Below are positions 41,682 through 50,763 of a DNA stretch of 64,000 nt, one piece after another (positions within the stretch are counted from its first letter, which is position 1; the number at the start of each line of letters is the position of its first letter). Source of the DNA: Spirochaetales bacterium. Its GTDB lineage: Bacteria > Spirochaetota > Spirochaetia > Treponematales > Treponemataceae. Made by a program: the position numbers and the translations under genes. The notes under the pieces were generated by a model. That model searched no databases. It had not been told where the DNA came from and saw only the letters and a program-made list of their open reading frames with translations. The stretch spans positions 620,001-684,000 of the forward strand of contig QKEL01000009.1 of NCBI GenBank assembly GCA_003252395.1. The letters run 5' to 3'.

Positions 41682-43031
41682 CTACATTCCGTTTTCGGCC
41701 ACGTAGGCACGATACTTTTCCGGATTCGCGCGGAAGGCCACGATGGGAAGGTTGGGTTCGTCTTGGGCTTTTTTCGCCGCCATGGACGCTTCCTGAATCA
41801 TCCGCTCGGCGGGCAAAAGCCGGGCCGTACGGGTCGTGATGCCGATGGCGATACGGGAGTCGCTCGACATTTCCATAAGCGCTTCGTCGATCCTGGCGAA
41901 CATTTTTTCGGCGTTCTTCATCGCCACGTCCAGATTGACGTTTTGCAATATGCCGGCAAAGCCGTCAGCGCCGAATTCGAACAGCATATCGCGGAAGGAG
42001 AATACCTCTAACAGCATTGAGGCTACTTTTCGCGCGAGTAAATCGGTGTGGAGCAGTCCGGATATCCGAACGATGATAAGGGCCAAATCCTGTTCGGAGG
42101 AGGCTGCACGAACCAATTCCGCGTCGAGCCGTTCCCCGAGATATTGTTCCCAGCCGATTCCCGTGACCGGGGAATACAGTCCCTCGGGCCGTATTTCCTC
42201 GCCGGTGTCGATCGGGGTACCGTGACCGGCTTCATCGCCTTGAGCCGTATCGGCGAAGAAATCAGATTCGTCGATGGGCGGCTCATGGGATTTTTCGCCC
42301 GGCGCGTCCTCCTTGGGGGATACGCCGGAAGGATAAGCGCCGCTTTCTTCGGAAGGATCGCATTCCGGCGATGGGGATACGGGGGCGGAGAACACGTCTC
42401 GATGGGCGGGCTCGAGGGAGAATTCGGTATCCGAGGCGCTAAACTCCTTCCGGTACGGGCGAGCGCCGCGGACTTGCGCGGGACCGTCCCGTTTTCCCGG
42501 GGCCGACGGCTGGTACAGGATTATCACGATAAAGGTAACGAGAAGCACCGCCAAGGTCAGCATGAAGGAATTTCTGCTCGCCGAGAAAATTGCTCCCGGT
42601 TGCAGGACATTGATCACGGCCGTCATCCGTACGGCCCCTGCCGCGGAATCCCCGATATCCAACGAAGCGCTGAAAACCTTGCGGAATACGTCGGTGGATA
42701 CGACCGCGGGTTTCCCGTCGGCGGCGATGGAGATGAAGCGGGAATTGTCGGGCCATAAAAAAACGGCGCCCGCGGGGGTTTCTACCATAAAGGCCGAAAG
42801 CAATCGCGATTTCTTGCAAAGCGCGGTCAAATCGTCGATGAAGCGTTCGGACATAAAACCGTTTTCCAGTGAAGCGTTAACCGTCTCACGGTTAAGCCAG
42901 GCGAAACTCCGCTGCGCTTCCTCGGTCCCGTCCCGAACGGCCGTCGCCAGGGAAAACGCGAACCAGGCAACGGCGCACGCTATCGCCAAAGAAGCGATCG
43001 TCCCGTATATGATAGTGAACTTATTCTTCAT
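41682..43031 (-). CDS. membrane-anchored degenerate GGDEF-domain protein
   Basis: 449 residues. The N-terminal part has a membrane helix (FTIIYGTIASLAIACAVAWFAFSLA), an extracytoplasmic segment of about 110 residues and a second helix (FMLTLAVLLVTFIVIILYQP). A long acidic linker (DTEFSLEPAHRDVFSAPVSPSPECDPSEE...) leads to a GGDEF-like domain: SPVTGIGWEQYLGERLDAEL in place of DxLTGLxNR, and FEFGADGFAGIL in place of RxGGDEFxxIL. The GG(D/E)EF site reads GADGF, so diguanylate cyclase activity is unlikely; a c-di-GMP-independent signalling role is possible. It is the last gene of the DUF115 operon, with an ATGA overlap. Confidence 0.75.
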   Translation of the reverse strand: MKNKFTIIYGTIASLAIACAVAWFAFSLATAVRDGTEEAQRSFAWLNRETVNASLENGFMSERFIDDLTALCKKSRLLSAFMVETPAGAVFLWPDNSRFISIAADGKPAVVSTDVFRKVFSASLDIGDSAAGAVRMTAVINVLQPGAIFSASRNSFMLTLAVLLVTFIVIILYQPSAPGKRDGPAQVRGARPYRKEFSASDTEFSLEPAHRDVFSAPVSPSPECDPSEESGAYPSGVSPKEDAPGEKSHEPPIDESDFFADTAQGDEAGHGTPIDTGEEIRPEGLYSPVTGIGWEQYLGERLDAELVRAASSEQDLALIIVRISGLLHTDLLARKVASMLLEVFSFRDMLFEFGADGFAGILQNVNLDVAMKNAEKMFARIDEALMEMSSDSRIAIGITTRTARLLPAERMIQEASMAAKKAQDEPNLPIVAFRANPEKYRAYVAENGM

Positions 43032-44602
43032 GGTTTACCAGTATAGCCCTCAATCAGGGTCAAGGCAAGTTGTATCGCGTCGTGAAGGAGCGTTGCCGTT
43101 ACCGCGCCCCCAGCGACGCCCGCGTTTCCCCGCCATTTTCTGAACCAGGCCACAAAGGGTAAAAGGGAAACGATGGCGGGATTCTCCCGCGCGGGTAAAG
43201 CGGCCGCGCGCCGAAGCTCGGCGCGGTAGTTTTCCGCGAACGCGGCGTAATCGAAGGCCGACACGGATTCGAACCGCGGGAAATTCGGGGCGCTCCAGGA
43301 ATCAAAAGCGGCGGCGTAGGCGTCGAGAACCGGCGTCCCGTAGTCGAATAGACCATCCCCTGCCTCCGCCCGTGTGATCGGGGTTCGGAACATGAGCGCG
43401 GAATACCGGGATTCTTCGGGAAAGGTACGCGAGGCGGCGCTCCCGTAAATCTCGCGGAGATAGGTTCCGCGGGCATACGGCTTTCCCCGGGCGTATTTAA
43501 AGTCGGCACCGGCGACCGTCACCTCGCGAAACCCGAGCAAGGAGGCGACGTCGCGCGCCGCCAGCGTTACCGTGCCCGAACCGGTCCTGATCGAGGGAAT
43601 CGAAAACCGCTCTGCGGCGATTCGGGAGAGCGGGTGCTCGCCGGCAACGAAATAAAGGGGAGAACCGGACCGTCTTGCCGTTTCGGCAAGGCCGGCGTTT
43701 CCGCATAGCTCAAGAATAACCGTCGTTTCCCGACGAAACGTTCCGGAGGCATGCATCCGGGAAACGAGCTGGGCGTCTATGCTCACGAAGAAGTCCGCGA
43801 CAATGCCGAAGCCGGCAAGGCTGCCGTACGCCGTATCAGTGGCTATAACGCAATAAGAAGCCCGTTCCCCGCGAATTTTTTCGATCCACGCTTCCAGCCC
43901 CGGGCCCGCGGCGGCGATCACGGCCTTTTTTGACGTATCCACCGGGGCAAGGGAATAGCCGCCTGAGGCGACGCGTAAATTGCGCCAAAAGTTTCGGTTC
44001 CAAAGCCTGCCGAAATGGGCCTGCACGGAAAAGTCGGCCGCGATTTCGGCAAGGATGCCGTGAATCCAGTCTCCCAGCCTTTTATACCGTTCGTCCGCGG
44101 GGTCAAGCCAATGTACCGAGGGGGGAACGACCTGTATGCCCCCATGCAGGGCCGGCAGATACGATTCCCGCAGGGAGGAGCGAACCGCGCTTTCGGATAG
44201 TTCGGGTATCAATTCGACGCGGCGGTCACGGAGAAGGTCCGAAAGGTCCACGACAGAAAGGAGAGAGGCCAACGCCGGCTTGCTCAGCTCGGCGACCGCG
44301 CAAGCGGCCTCGGGAAAGCGGCGCAAAAAATCCCGTATCGCGTATCCCGCTCCCAAGCCCAAGAAGACGGGATACGTATCGCCGCGAAGAAGGTTAACGG
44401 CGCGCGCGGCCTCGGTCAGGGGGGCATAAAGCGAATGTGCCGGGGATCCCGAAAAAAAAAGGGGAACGGGAGAGCCGTCCTTCGCGCAGCGCGTTCCCCG
44501 GTAAAAACCGTCAGGGGTAACGCGAGCGAGTTCCTCGGCCAGATCGGGTTTTCGCCCCGCCAAGGCATTGAGGTTATGAGCGAGCAGGGCCTCACCTTCC
44601 AT
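43028..44602 (-). CDS. DUF115 (MptE/Maf-like) protein, copy 1
   Basis: 524 residues from the ATG at 44602, preceded by GGGTGG; the track start is a TTG at 44638 further inside the upstream gene. The core holds AVIAAAGPGLEAWIEKIRGERASYCVIATDTAYGSL and IVADFFVSIDAQLVSRMHA, a pattern of the DUF115 domain (MptE-like, also found in motility-associated Maf glycosyltransferases). GSGTVTLAARDVASLLGFREVTVAGADFKYARGK follows. In flagellated bacteria such proteins add sugars to flagellin; the specific role here is not shown. It overlaps the second copy by 11 nt. Confidence 0.8.
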   Translation of the reverse strand: MEGEALLAHNLNALAGRKPDLAEELARVTPDGFYRGTRCAKDGSPVPLFFSGSPAHSLYAPLTEAARAVNLLRGDTYPVFLGLGAGYAIRDFLRRFPEAACAVAELSKPALASLLSVVDLSDLLRDRRVELIPELSESAVRSSLRESYLPALHGGIQVVPPSVHWLDPADERYKRLGDWIHGILAEIAADFSVQAHFGRLWNRNFWRNLRVASGGYSLAPVDTSKKAVIAAAGPGLEAWIEKIRGERASYCVIATDTAYGSLAGFGIVADFFVSIDAQLVSRMHASGTFRRETTVILELCGNAGLAETARRSGSPLYFVAGEHPLSRIAAERFSIPSIRTGSGTVTLAARDVASLLGFREVTVAGADFKYARGKPYARGTYLREIYGSAASRTFPEESRYSALMFRTPITRAEAGDGLFDYGTPVLDAYAAAFDSWSAPNFPRFESVSAFDYAAFAENYRAELRRAAALPARENPAIVSLLPFVAWFRKWRGNAGVAGGAVTATLLHDAIQLALTLIEGYTGKP

Positions 44603-46094
44603 AGCGTACCACCCGGTCCCGTAAGCCCTGTATGACAACGCCCATATTCGCGCAATAGGCCCTGATTTTTTCGGAATCCCCGGAAGTTACGCGCCCCGTG
44701 CCCCAAAGCGGGGCGATTTCCAGGAAACCCCGATAGTCGGCCAATTGCATAAAATCCGAAAGGGCGGGCTCTATCGTGCGAAAATCGCCGGACGTATGGG
44801 TCGTGAGCTCTTCAAACCGGCTTGAAAGGAAAACCAAATAATCGCGGATGCGGCGCATTCTCTCTCCCCTCGGCAGATTGTGCGCGTCGGCGCCCGCCAC
44901 GATTGTCGGAGGGGTCCCGCCGGAACGGAAACGCTCAAGCGCCTGCTCCGGCGGCGAATCGCTCATTCCCCTGAGATCGCGGCCCGAGGGAATGAGCCTA
45001 TTGAAGCGCGGGCGGAAGCGATCCGCGCTCGACTCGAACCAGTGCGCGTAGATATCCAGCGCGCCGTCGCCTCGCGGAAAAAAAGCGGTCGCCTCGGGAG
45101 ACAATCGCCCTGAGCGCGCGCGGGAATCAGACTCCGAATAGTGCGGCCTACAATGGTGATACGCCGCGGATGACCGAAAGTCCAGCCCCGAGGCGAACAC
45201 GGTTCCGGAGGTGAGGCTCAACGCCAATTCCGCGGCGGTGCCGGAAACGGTGCCGTTTCTGCGCGCGGGAAGGGAATCCAATTCCAAAACCCCGTAAAGC
45301 TCGCTCTCTAAGGCGCTCCCGTAGTGCAGGGGAACGACCGTAGACCGTTCCAGGACGGTAAGGGGTACCGCGGCTTCCTGGGGAACGCAGAGGGCGCAAT
45401 CCGTAACCATATGCGTAAAATAGCGCCTGGCCCAGAATCCGCCATCGGTGGCTACGCAAAGATCGGGCTTTACGCCTTGGCTCCGTAGGCTCCAGAGCGC
45501 CGAGGATACGGCGACGCGGAAAGGGGCTTCGCGCGCTACGTCGATATGGCAATTCAGGGAGGGCCCGGCGCCTGATAAAAAGATCGACGAGCTTCCGGGA
45601 ATGACGGTAGCGAAGGAGGCCGGGGCGATCAGATTATCGAAGGCGTTTTTTAACCACCGCGGGCCGAATGCCGTTCTGGTGAGCATGACGCGCTTTTGTA
45701 CGTCTAGGAAAGATCTGACGGCGTTCCGGACACGGGCGAATTCCTCCGGCCACTTTTGCGCGGCGGGGGGCCACTCCACGAAACGGGTCAAACCAAGGTA
45801 TTCGTCGGGAATTTGGTCAATCAAGAACGAAACCAATCCCGCGTTATCCAGCGGCCGCCATACGCAATCCCACGCGCCGTCTGAATCGAGAAATAGGGTA
45901 TCGGTTAGCCGTACCGCGATCAGGCGGGCTAGGGGGCAGCGGTTTCTGAAGGAAGGGGCGAGATAGGACTCTCCGGGTTCGCACACGACGATGAAACGCG
46001 CCGTAGGGGGCAATTGCAGCGAATCGACGAAGCGTTCGGCCTCGCGCGAGGGATTGTATCGAGAGTGGAGTGCGTTCCCGAGCTCCTCGGCCAT
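44592..46094 (-). CDS. DUF115 (MptE/Maf-like) protein, copy 2
   Basis: 500 residues from the ATG at 46094 (TGATG overlap with the upstream stop). It has the same core as copy 1: SIFLSGAGPSLNCHIDVAREAPFRVAVSSALWSLRSQGVKPDLCVATDGGFWARRYF, then a conserved FASGLDFRSSAAYHHCRPHY. Overall similarity to copy 1 is low, so the duplication is old or the two were acquired separately. The two copies are adjacent and in one transcript, suggesting they act in the same pathway, perhaps flagellin or surface glycosylation. Confidence 0.75.
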   Translation of the reverse strand: MAEELGNALHSRYNPSREAERFVDSLQLPPTARFIVVCEPGESYLAPSFRNRCPLARLIAVRLTDTLFLDSDGAWDCVWRPLDNAGLVSFLIDQIPDEYLGLTRFVEWPPAAQKWPEEFARVRNAVRSFLDVQKRVMLTRTAFGPRWLKNAFDNLIAPASFATVIPGSSSIFLSGAGPSLNCHIDVAREAPFRVAVSSALWSLRSQGVKPDLCVATDGGFWARRYFTHMVTDCALCVPQEAAVPLTVLERSTVVPLHYGSALESELYGVLELDSLPARRNGTVSGTAAELALSLTSGTVFASGLDFRSSAAYHHCRPHYSESDSRARSGRLSPEATAFFPRGDGALDIYAHWFESSADRFRPRFNRLIPSGRDLRGMSDSPPEQALERFRSGGTPPTIVAGADAHNLPRGERMRRIRDYLVFLSSRFEELTTHTSGDFRTIEPALSDFMQLADYRGFLEIAPLWGTGRVTSGDSEKIRAYCANMGVVIQGLRDRVVRYGR

Positions 46095-47038
46095 CAATCG
46101 TTCCCGCGCAAGTACTTCAGGATATCCTGTACGGTTTTCGCGTTCCCCCCGCTTGAAACCGCTATTGTGTTGATTCTCGGAATTCCGAAAGCCCTTTCGA
46201 GGGGAGAGAGCAATTGATGGACATACATATCGAAATCAAGGGTCTGCGACGAAAAGAGTACCAGCCGTATCGAAAAATCGTCGCAAGCCTGGACTATATT
46301 CGAGGCGCCCGCCTTTTTCTTGATCCGCGTGACGATCGCCCGGTATATTTCGGCAATGCGGGGATCCGTCGCCATACGTTCCGTCGGTCCCAACGCCGGC
46401 TCCAGGCTTAACGAAAGCAGTACGGCTTTCATTCCTGAGGCGAGCAGGGTCTTTGCCTTTAGGGCTGGGGAACCTTGATCGTTAAGTCCATCGGGAAGAA
46501 GCAGTTGCAAGACGTTTTCCGAGCGAAGGACGGCGTCCCAGAGGGCGGCCGTATCGGAATGGGTACCGTTTCGTTGGCGTTCCGATAACCGGTGCCTCGA
46601 GAGCGTTGAGTCGATAATCACGGCGCAGACGCGGAGTTCCTTTATCTTCCCCATATACTTTAAGTGAATCGCCTGTACGCCATCCGATTCCCGGGAAGAT
46701 AGGCAGGTTCGAAGGGTATCAAGTTTCGTATCGGTAAAGTGTATCCATTCGGTTGGGTTAAAAAACCGCGAGAGATGCTCGGAAGGGACAATAAAGCGAT
46801 TGGCGGTAGTTACGTCGAGCCCAACCGGACAAAGGAGATGCCAATCGCCGCCGTTTAGGGAACATAAAAAACCTCCGCGGTCGACGAGGCATTGGCCAAG
46901 CCATTCGCGGAAGGCGGCGATTAGTCCGTCATAGTGCGAGGCATACGCGATACGGTCCAGCAATCCCGTTTTTTTTTTTTCGGGAATGCTGGCATCCGTG
47001 CGGGTTAGGGCCACTTGGGCCCTATCTATCAGTCCCAT
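46094..47038 (-). CDS. unknown protein with an A12 tract in its 5' coding region
   Basis: 314 residues from the ATG at 47038 (MGLIDRAQVALTRTD), 1 nt after the acidic protein's stop. Family not recognised. No signal peptide or membrane helix is evident. Residues about 160-290 look alpha/beta (ELRVCAVIIDSTLSRHRL..., MKAVLLSLSLEPALG). Codons 19-23 contain twelve consecutive A residues (GAA AAA AAA AAA ACG), so a one-base slip would truncate the protein soon after residue 20. The tract makes this gene a candidate for on/off switching or slippage. It overlaps the DUF115 copy 2 start by 1 nt. Confidence 0.6.
   Translation of the reverse strand: MGLIDRAQVALTRTDASIPEKKKTGLLDRIAYASHYDGLIAAFREWLGQCLVDRGGFLCSLNGGDWHLLCPVGLDVTTANRFIVPSEHLSRFFNPTEWIHFTDTKLDTLRTCLSSRESDGVQAIHLKYMGKIKELRVCAVIIDSTLSRHRLSERQRNGTHSDTAALWDAVLRSENVLQLLLPDGLNDQGSPALKAKTLLASGMKAVLLSLSLEPALGPTERMATDPRIAEIYRAIVTRIKKKAGASNIVQACDDFSIRLVLFSSQTLDFDMYVHQLLSPLERAFGIPRINTIAVSSGGNAKTVQDILKYLRGND
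46969..46980 (-). repeat. A12 homopolymer inside a coding sequence
   Basis: Twelve T on the plus strand (twelve A in the coding sense) near codon 20 of the unknown protein at 46094-47038, in an otherwise GC-rich window. No other uninterrupted run of this length was noticed here. Confidence 0.9.
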
Positions 47039-47039
47039 A

Positions 47040-50000
47040 TTAGGAGATTCCGAGTTCCTCGAAGAGCTTTTTATACACGTTAAAATGCTCGGAACGGGCA
47101 AACTCCTCTATCTTATTCTCCGGGAGGCTTTCTAAAAGCTGATCCATGTACGAGAGAACGGACTTGATTTCGTCCTTCAGCTCGATCGGGAGCGATTGCA
47201 CGCCCGTAGGCTCGGTTTCCGCCATTTCCGCGTCCGCGGAAGTCTTTTCGGGAACTTCGAACGGCTCATCGGTTTCGTCGGTATCCTTGAATTCGGGAAT
47301 ATCAAAACCCTCGGCATCGTCGGGTTCAAGGCTTACCTCGATCGGGGGCTCCTCTTCCGGTACTGGTTCCTCGGGAATCGAAAGATCTTCTTCCTGAATG
47401 GATTCATCGATCTCGGTATCGTCCTCGGGAAGGGCCTCTTCCGCGGAGGTCTCCTCGATTCCGTCCTTTGCGATTTCCTGTTCCGCGGGAAAGTCCACGC
47501 CTATTTCGTCAAGATCGATGTTGAACTCGGTAAGCTCGGGCTCTTCCAGCTTTTCGTCGTTGAAATCGATGACCTCGATTTCGGATTCGTCAATGGCGAC
47601 ATTGTCCATATCCGATTCGGAAAAATCGGATTCTTCGAGGTAACTCAAGTCATCGTCCACCGTGTTTACGTGTCCGACCTGTATCTCCGCCGTTTCGTTG
47701 AGGGTGGGAATGTCAAAAATGGAATCGGGCAGGGTATCGGGAACCTCGTAATCCTCGGCGTTTTTTTGGTCTGCCGCAACATCGGCCCGTTCCGCAACGG
47801 CACTCTCCGTCGACTCCTCGCCGTATACGTTCTTTTCCTCGGTGAAGTCGGCAGTAATGAGGATGTTATTCAATTCGTCGCCGGTAAGGGCTATTGCCTC
47901 GTCGTGATCGTCGTCGGGGAAGAAACCGCCCGAATCCTGGGGCTCGTCGATTTTTTCTTCCGGGCCAACGGGCTGAACCGACTTGATTCCAGCCAGTTCG
48001 GACTTCAGGTTGCTCAATTCCTGCTTTATCGACGACAGCTCGTCGGCTATAAGCATTAAAAGTTCGGTAGACTTATCGCTGGCATTCAATTCGATATCTC
48101 CTGTCTCCGGCGCCATATCGCTCAGCTCTTTTTCAACGGCGCTGATATCGTCAAAATCGGCAGACACGCTATCTCCCTCCGCAGCAGTCGCAAAATCTTC
48201 GGTATCCGGGAACTGCGCGCTATCATTGTAATCCGTAATACCCTCAATGACAAGGTTTTCTTCGGTTTTGGGGGCATCATCGGTGAATTCCACCGCCGCT
48301 TCGGACTCTTGATCGCCGAGACCGGATTCCGTTTCGATTTCTATCCCCGCGAATTCGTCTGTCGCGGATTCGCTCTCGTGCGTGTCTTCGAAAAGCGATA
48401 CGTCTTCATCCTCTCCCGAGGAATCGTTTACCGGGGCCGCGATGGATCCGGCTCCGTCTTCTTCCGATACGGAAAGGTCAAATACTTGCGGGGCGGCCTT
48501 CGGTTTAGCGGTCTCTTTCGCCGCTTGAACAGGGGCGGGACTCGCGTCGAGGGACGAAAGTAGGTCGTCAAATTCATCGGTTTCGACAAGACCGAGGGAT
48601 TCAGCGGCGCCCGCGGGCGCGCTTTGGCCGTGCGCTGAGATATCTTCCGCCGCGTTGAAAAGGGCGTCGAAATCGTCTATATCGCCGGAGGGGACCGATG
48701 GCGTTTCGTCGATCATTTCGACCCCGAATTCCGAGCTCATAAACTCGGACTCCGAAACGGAAGATCCCGTTTCCTTTATCATCTGGGCGTCGGCGATAAA
48801 ATCCTCGTCAAAATCGAGATCAAGATCGACCGGGGCCGAGTCATCGAACATTTGCTCGGTTTCTTCGTCGCTTCGCCCGCCGGTTTCGTTGAATTGATCT
48901 ATAAAACTGTCCAAATCAAGATCCTCGCCCGCCGGTAAGCCCCCATCGCTTTTCATTCCGGCGGGGCCAGAGGCGTTCAAATCGTCAAGGAAGCCGCTGA
49001 AATCGTCGTCAGAGGGGAGCGAAGCGTCTATGGCAAAGGTTTCTGCGGGAAGGGAATCGGTTTCTTCGGACTCATCGTAGGCAATCGAAGAGGATTCCTC
49101 GGTCTCCATGGGAACGGCGTCGAAGGAAGCCTCAATCGCGTTCGCGAGGTCTTCGGTATCGTCTGATTCGTCTTGGACCGAAAGGACATCACCATCGGTC
49201 AGTTCTTCAAACTCGATAGAGCTTACCATTTCCTCGGATATTTCGGGAACCTGGATTTCCTCTTCGGGGCTTTCTTCCGTATCGAAGGCGTCGAGCGAGA
49301 TTTCCTCCGTCTCGGCGCTATCGGCAACTGCGAACCGATTGATGGCCGGGGAAGGCCGTACCGCCGCTTCGTCGATTTCAGGGCGTTCTATTTCAACCGC
49401 CTCGTCCTCAAAAACGATTTCCGCTTCTTCGGTAAGGGGCTCCGTTCCTGAAAGGGGAGAAGAGGACAAATGGACCGACGCGTCGGGTTCATCGCCAATG
49501 GTGGTTTCGGTTACGGAGTCGTCCGTCCGCGTTTCCTCCGGCGCGTTTTCATCGAAGTTTATTTCGCCAAAATCGGGAAAGTCGGCAGATTCGGTTTCGT
49601 TCAAATCCAGATCGAAGGTCGTGGTCTCAACCGGTTCTTCAACGCTTATTTCTTCTTCGTCGACCGCGTTTTCTTCGGAAGGAAGGGTATCGTCGAATAC
49701 GGGAATTTCCTGTTCTTCGAGCGGACTGAGGTCAAAGTCGGGAAACCCGACGGATTCGGTCGATTCCTCAGCCTCGGCCAATTCGTCTGACGCTGCCAAA
49801 TCGATGCTTTCTTCCCCTTTGGCGTCTTCTTCGTCCCACGTGATATCTTCGTCAAACGAGCCTATTTCGCCCTGCATATCGGGGGTTTCCGGCGCGGTCT
49901 CGCTTTCCGTTTCGTCAAAATCCGGCAAATCGGGAAGGGAAGAGATATCTTCATACGCTTCGAGACCGTCAAATCCGGCGGGAGCGGGAATATCGGCCTG

Positions 50001-50144
50001 ATCGTCCTGATCCGATTCGGCGTCGGCGTCCCGCGGGGCATTCTTGACCCAAACGCCGTACATATCCAGGGAATTGGCAACGTCGTTGAAATCGACGGGA
50101 AAAGCGGAATCGATTATTTCGTCATTATCAAAGTCAGATGTCAT
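47040..50144 (-). CDS. very large, extremely acidic low-complexity protein
   Basis: 1034 residues, dominated by Asp, Glu and Ser with few Lys or Arg, so the predicted charge is strongly negative. No signal peptide or membrane helix. Most of the chain is intrinsically disordered in appearance (FPDFDLSPLEEQEIPVFDD and similar short hydrophobic-acidic motifs recur). A helical coiled-coil-like segment lies at about residues 690-720 (LLMLIADELSSIKQELSNLKSEL). The last 45 residues are an ordered helical module (LKDEIKSVLSYMDQLLESLP...FARSEHFNVYKKLFEEL). Function unknown. It heads the DUF115 operon, with a GGGAG ribosome-binding site. Confidence 0.8.
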   Translation of the reverse strand: MTSDFDNDEIIDSAFPVDFNDVANSLDMYGVWVKNAPRDADAESDQDDQADIPAPAGFDGLEAYEDISSLPDLPDFDETESETAPETPDMQGEIGSFDEDITWDEEDAKGEESIDLAASDELAEAEESTESVGFPDFDLSPLEEQEIPVFDDTLPSEENAVDEEEISVEEPVETTTFDLDLNETESADFPDFGEINFDENAPEETRTDDSVTETTIGDEPDASVHLSSSPLSGTEPLTEEAEIVFEDEAVEIERPEIDEAAVRPSPAINRFAVADSAETEEISLDAFDTEESPEEEIQVPEISEEMVSSIEFEELTDGDVLSVQDESDDTEDLANAIEASFDAVPMETEESSSIAYDESEETDSLPAETFAIDASLPSDDDFSGFLDDLNASGPAGMKSDGGLPAGEDLDLDSFIDQFNETGGRSDEETEQMFDDSAPVDLDLDFDEDFIADAQMIKETGSSVSESEFMSSEFGVEMIDETPSVPSGDIDDFDALFNAAEDISAHGQSAPAGAAESLGLVETDEFDDLLSSLDASPAPVQAAKETAKPKAAPQVFDLSVSEEDGAGSIAAPVNDSSGEDEDVSLFEDTHESESATDEFAGIEIETESGLGDQESEAAVEFTDDAPKTEENLVIEGITDYNDSAQFPDTEDFATAAEGDSVSADFDDISAVEKELSDMAPETGDIELNASDKSTELLMLIADELSSIKQELSNLKSELAGIKSVQPVGPEEKIDEPQDSGGFFPDDDHDEAIALTGDELNNILITADFTEEKNVYGEESTESAVAERADVAADQKNAEDYEVPDTLPDSIFDIPTLNETAEIQVGHVNTVDDDLSYLEESDFSESDMDNVAIDESEIEVIDFNDEKLEEPELTEFNIDLDEIGVDFPAEQEIAKDGIEETSAEEALPEDDTEIDESIQEEDLSIPEEPVPEEEPPIEVSLEPDDAEGFDIPEFKDTDETDEPFEVPEKTSADAEMAETEPTGVQSLPIELKDEIKSVLSYMDQLLESLPENKIEEFARSEHFNVYKKLFEELGIS

Positions 50145-50274
50145 GGTACGCTCCCGGAAATAGATTCGCTTTTATAGTGTCGGCATGTTTTTCTTATATA
50201 TTAACTGTAAAGTACCGCCGAATATCCTGTCAATAAAATTTAAGGCCCGTTCCGTTCATGCCGTAATTGTAGAC

Positions 50275-50763
50275 ATGAGCAGAAAGAGGATTATCCTTCC
50301 GGTCTTTTGCGGTATTCTTACCTATAGCCTCATGTCGTACGGTTTCGGCCCTGCCGGCGTGATTCCCATGAGGCGTCTCGAGGCCGAAAAAGAGCGATTG
50401 GCGCAAAACATAGCCCAATTGGAAGGTATCCATGCCGAACTCGACGCGGATTTCCGCAATTTATCCTCCGATCCCGACACCATCGCGATGTATGCCCATG
50501 AACTTGGCTATGTCGCGGAGAACGAGCGGCTCATAAAGCTTGCCGATTTTACGGGCGGTATCGAACGGGAATACAGCCCCGGAGACGCGATGACGGCGAA
50601 CCAACCGGAGACGGTCCCCGAATGGCTGTGCAAGCTCCTCGGACTTTTGGCCGGGGCGTGCGCTTTCGCGCTCATCACGAAATTTATGCCGGAGGCTACG
50701 CATGATTCTCTCGAAAAACGCGCCGGAATCGGCCCGTATTACAGCGGAATTCCTACGAGATAA
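50275..50763 (+). CDS. FtsB/septum-formation-initiator-like protein
   Basis: 162 residues from the ATG at 50275 (MSRKRIILPVFC); the longer track ORF has no supporting site. A short cytoplasmic N-terminus, a membrane helix, then a coiled coil (RLEAEKERLAQNIAQLEGIHAELDADF) and the FtsB-type ending SDPDTIAMYAHELGYVAENERLIKL. A second hydrophobic segment (LLGLLAGACAFALITKFM) follows, which is unusual for FtsB. It probably helps link division proteins. The last 62 nt overlap the TsaC/Sua5 gene in another frame. Confidence 0.78.
   Translation: MSRKRIILPVFCGILTYSLMSYGFGPAGVIPMRRLEAEKERLAQNIAQLEGIHAELDADFRNLSSDPDTIAMYAHELGYVAENERLIKLADFTGGIEREYSPGDAMTANQPETVPEWLCKLLGLLAGACAFALITKFMPEATHDSLEKRAGIGPYYSGIPTR

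Noticed and set aside
49108-50001. 297-aa Ser-rich plus-strand ORF
   Set aside because: Reverse complement of Asp/Glu codons of the acidic protein gives Ser-rich shadows; no start signal.
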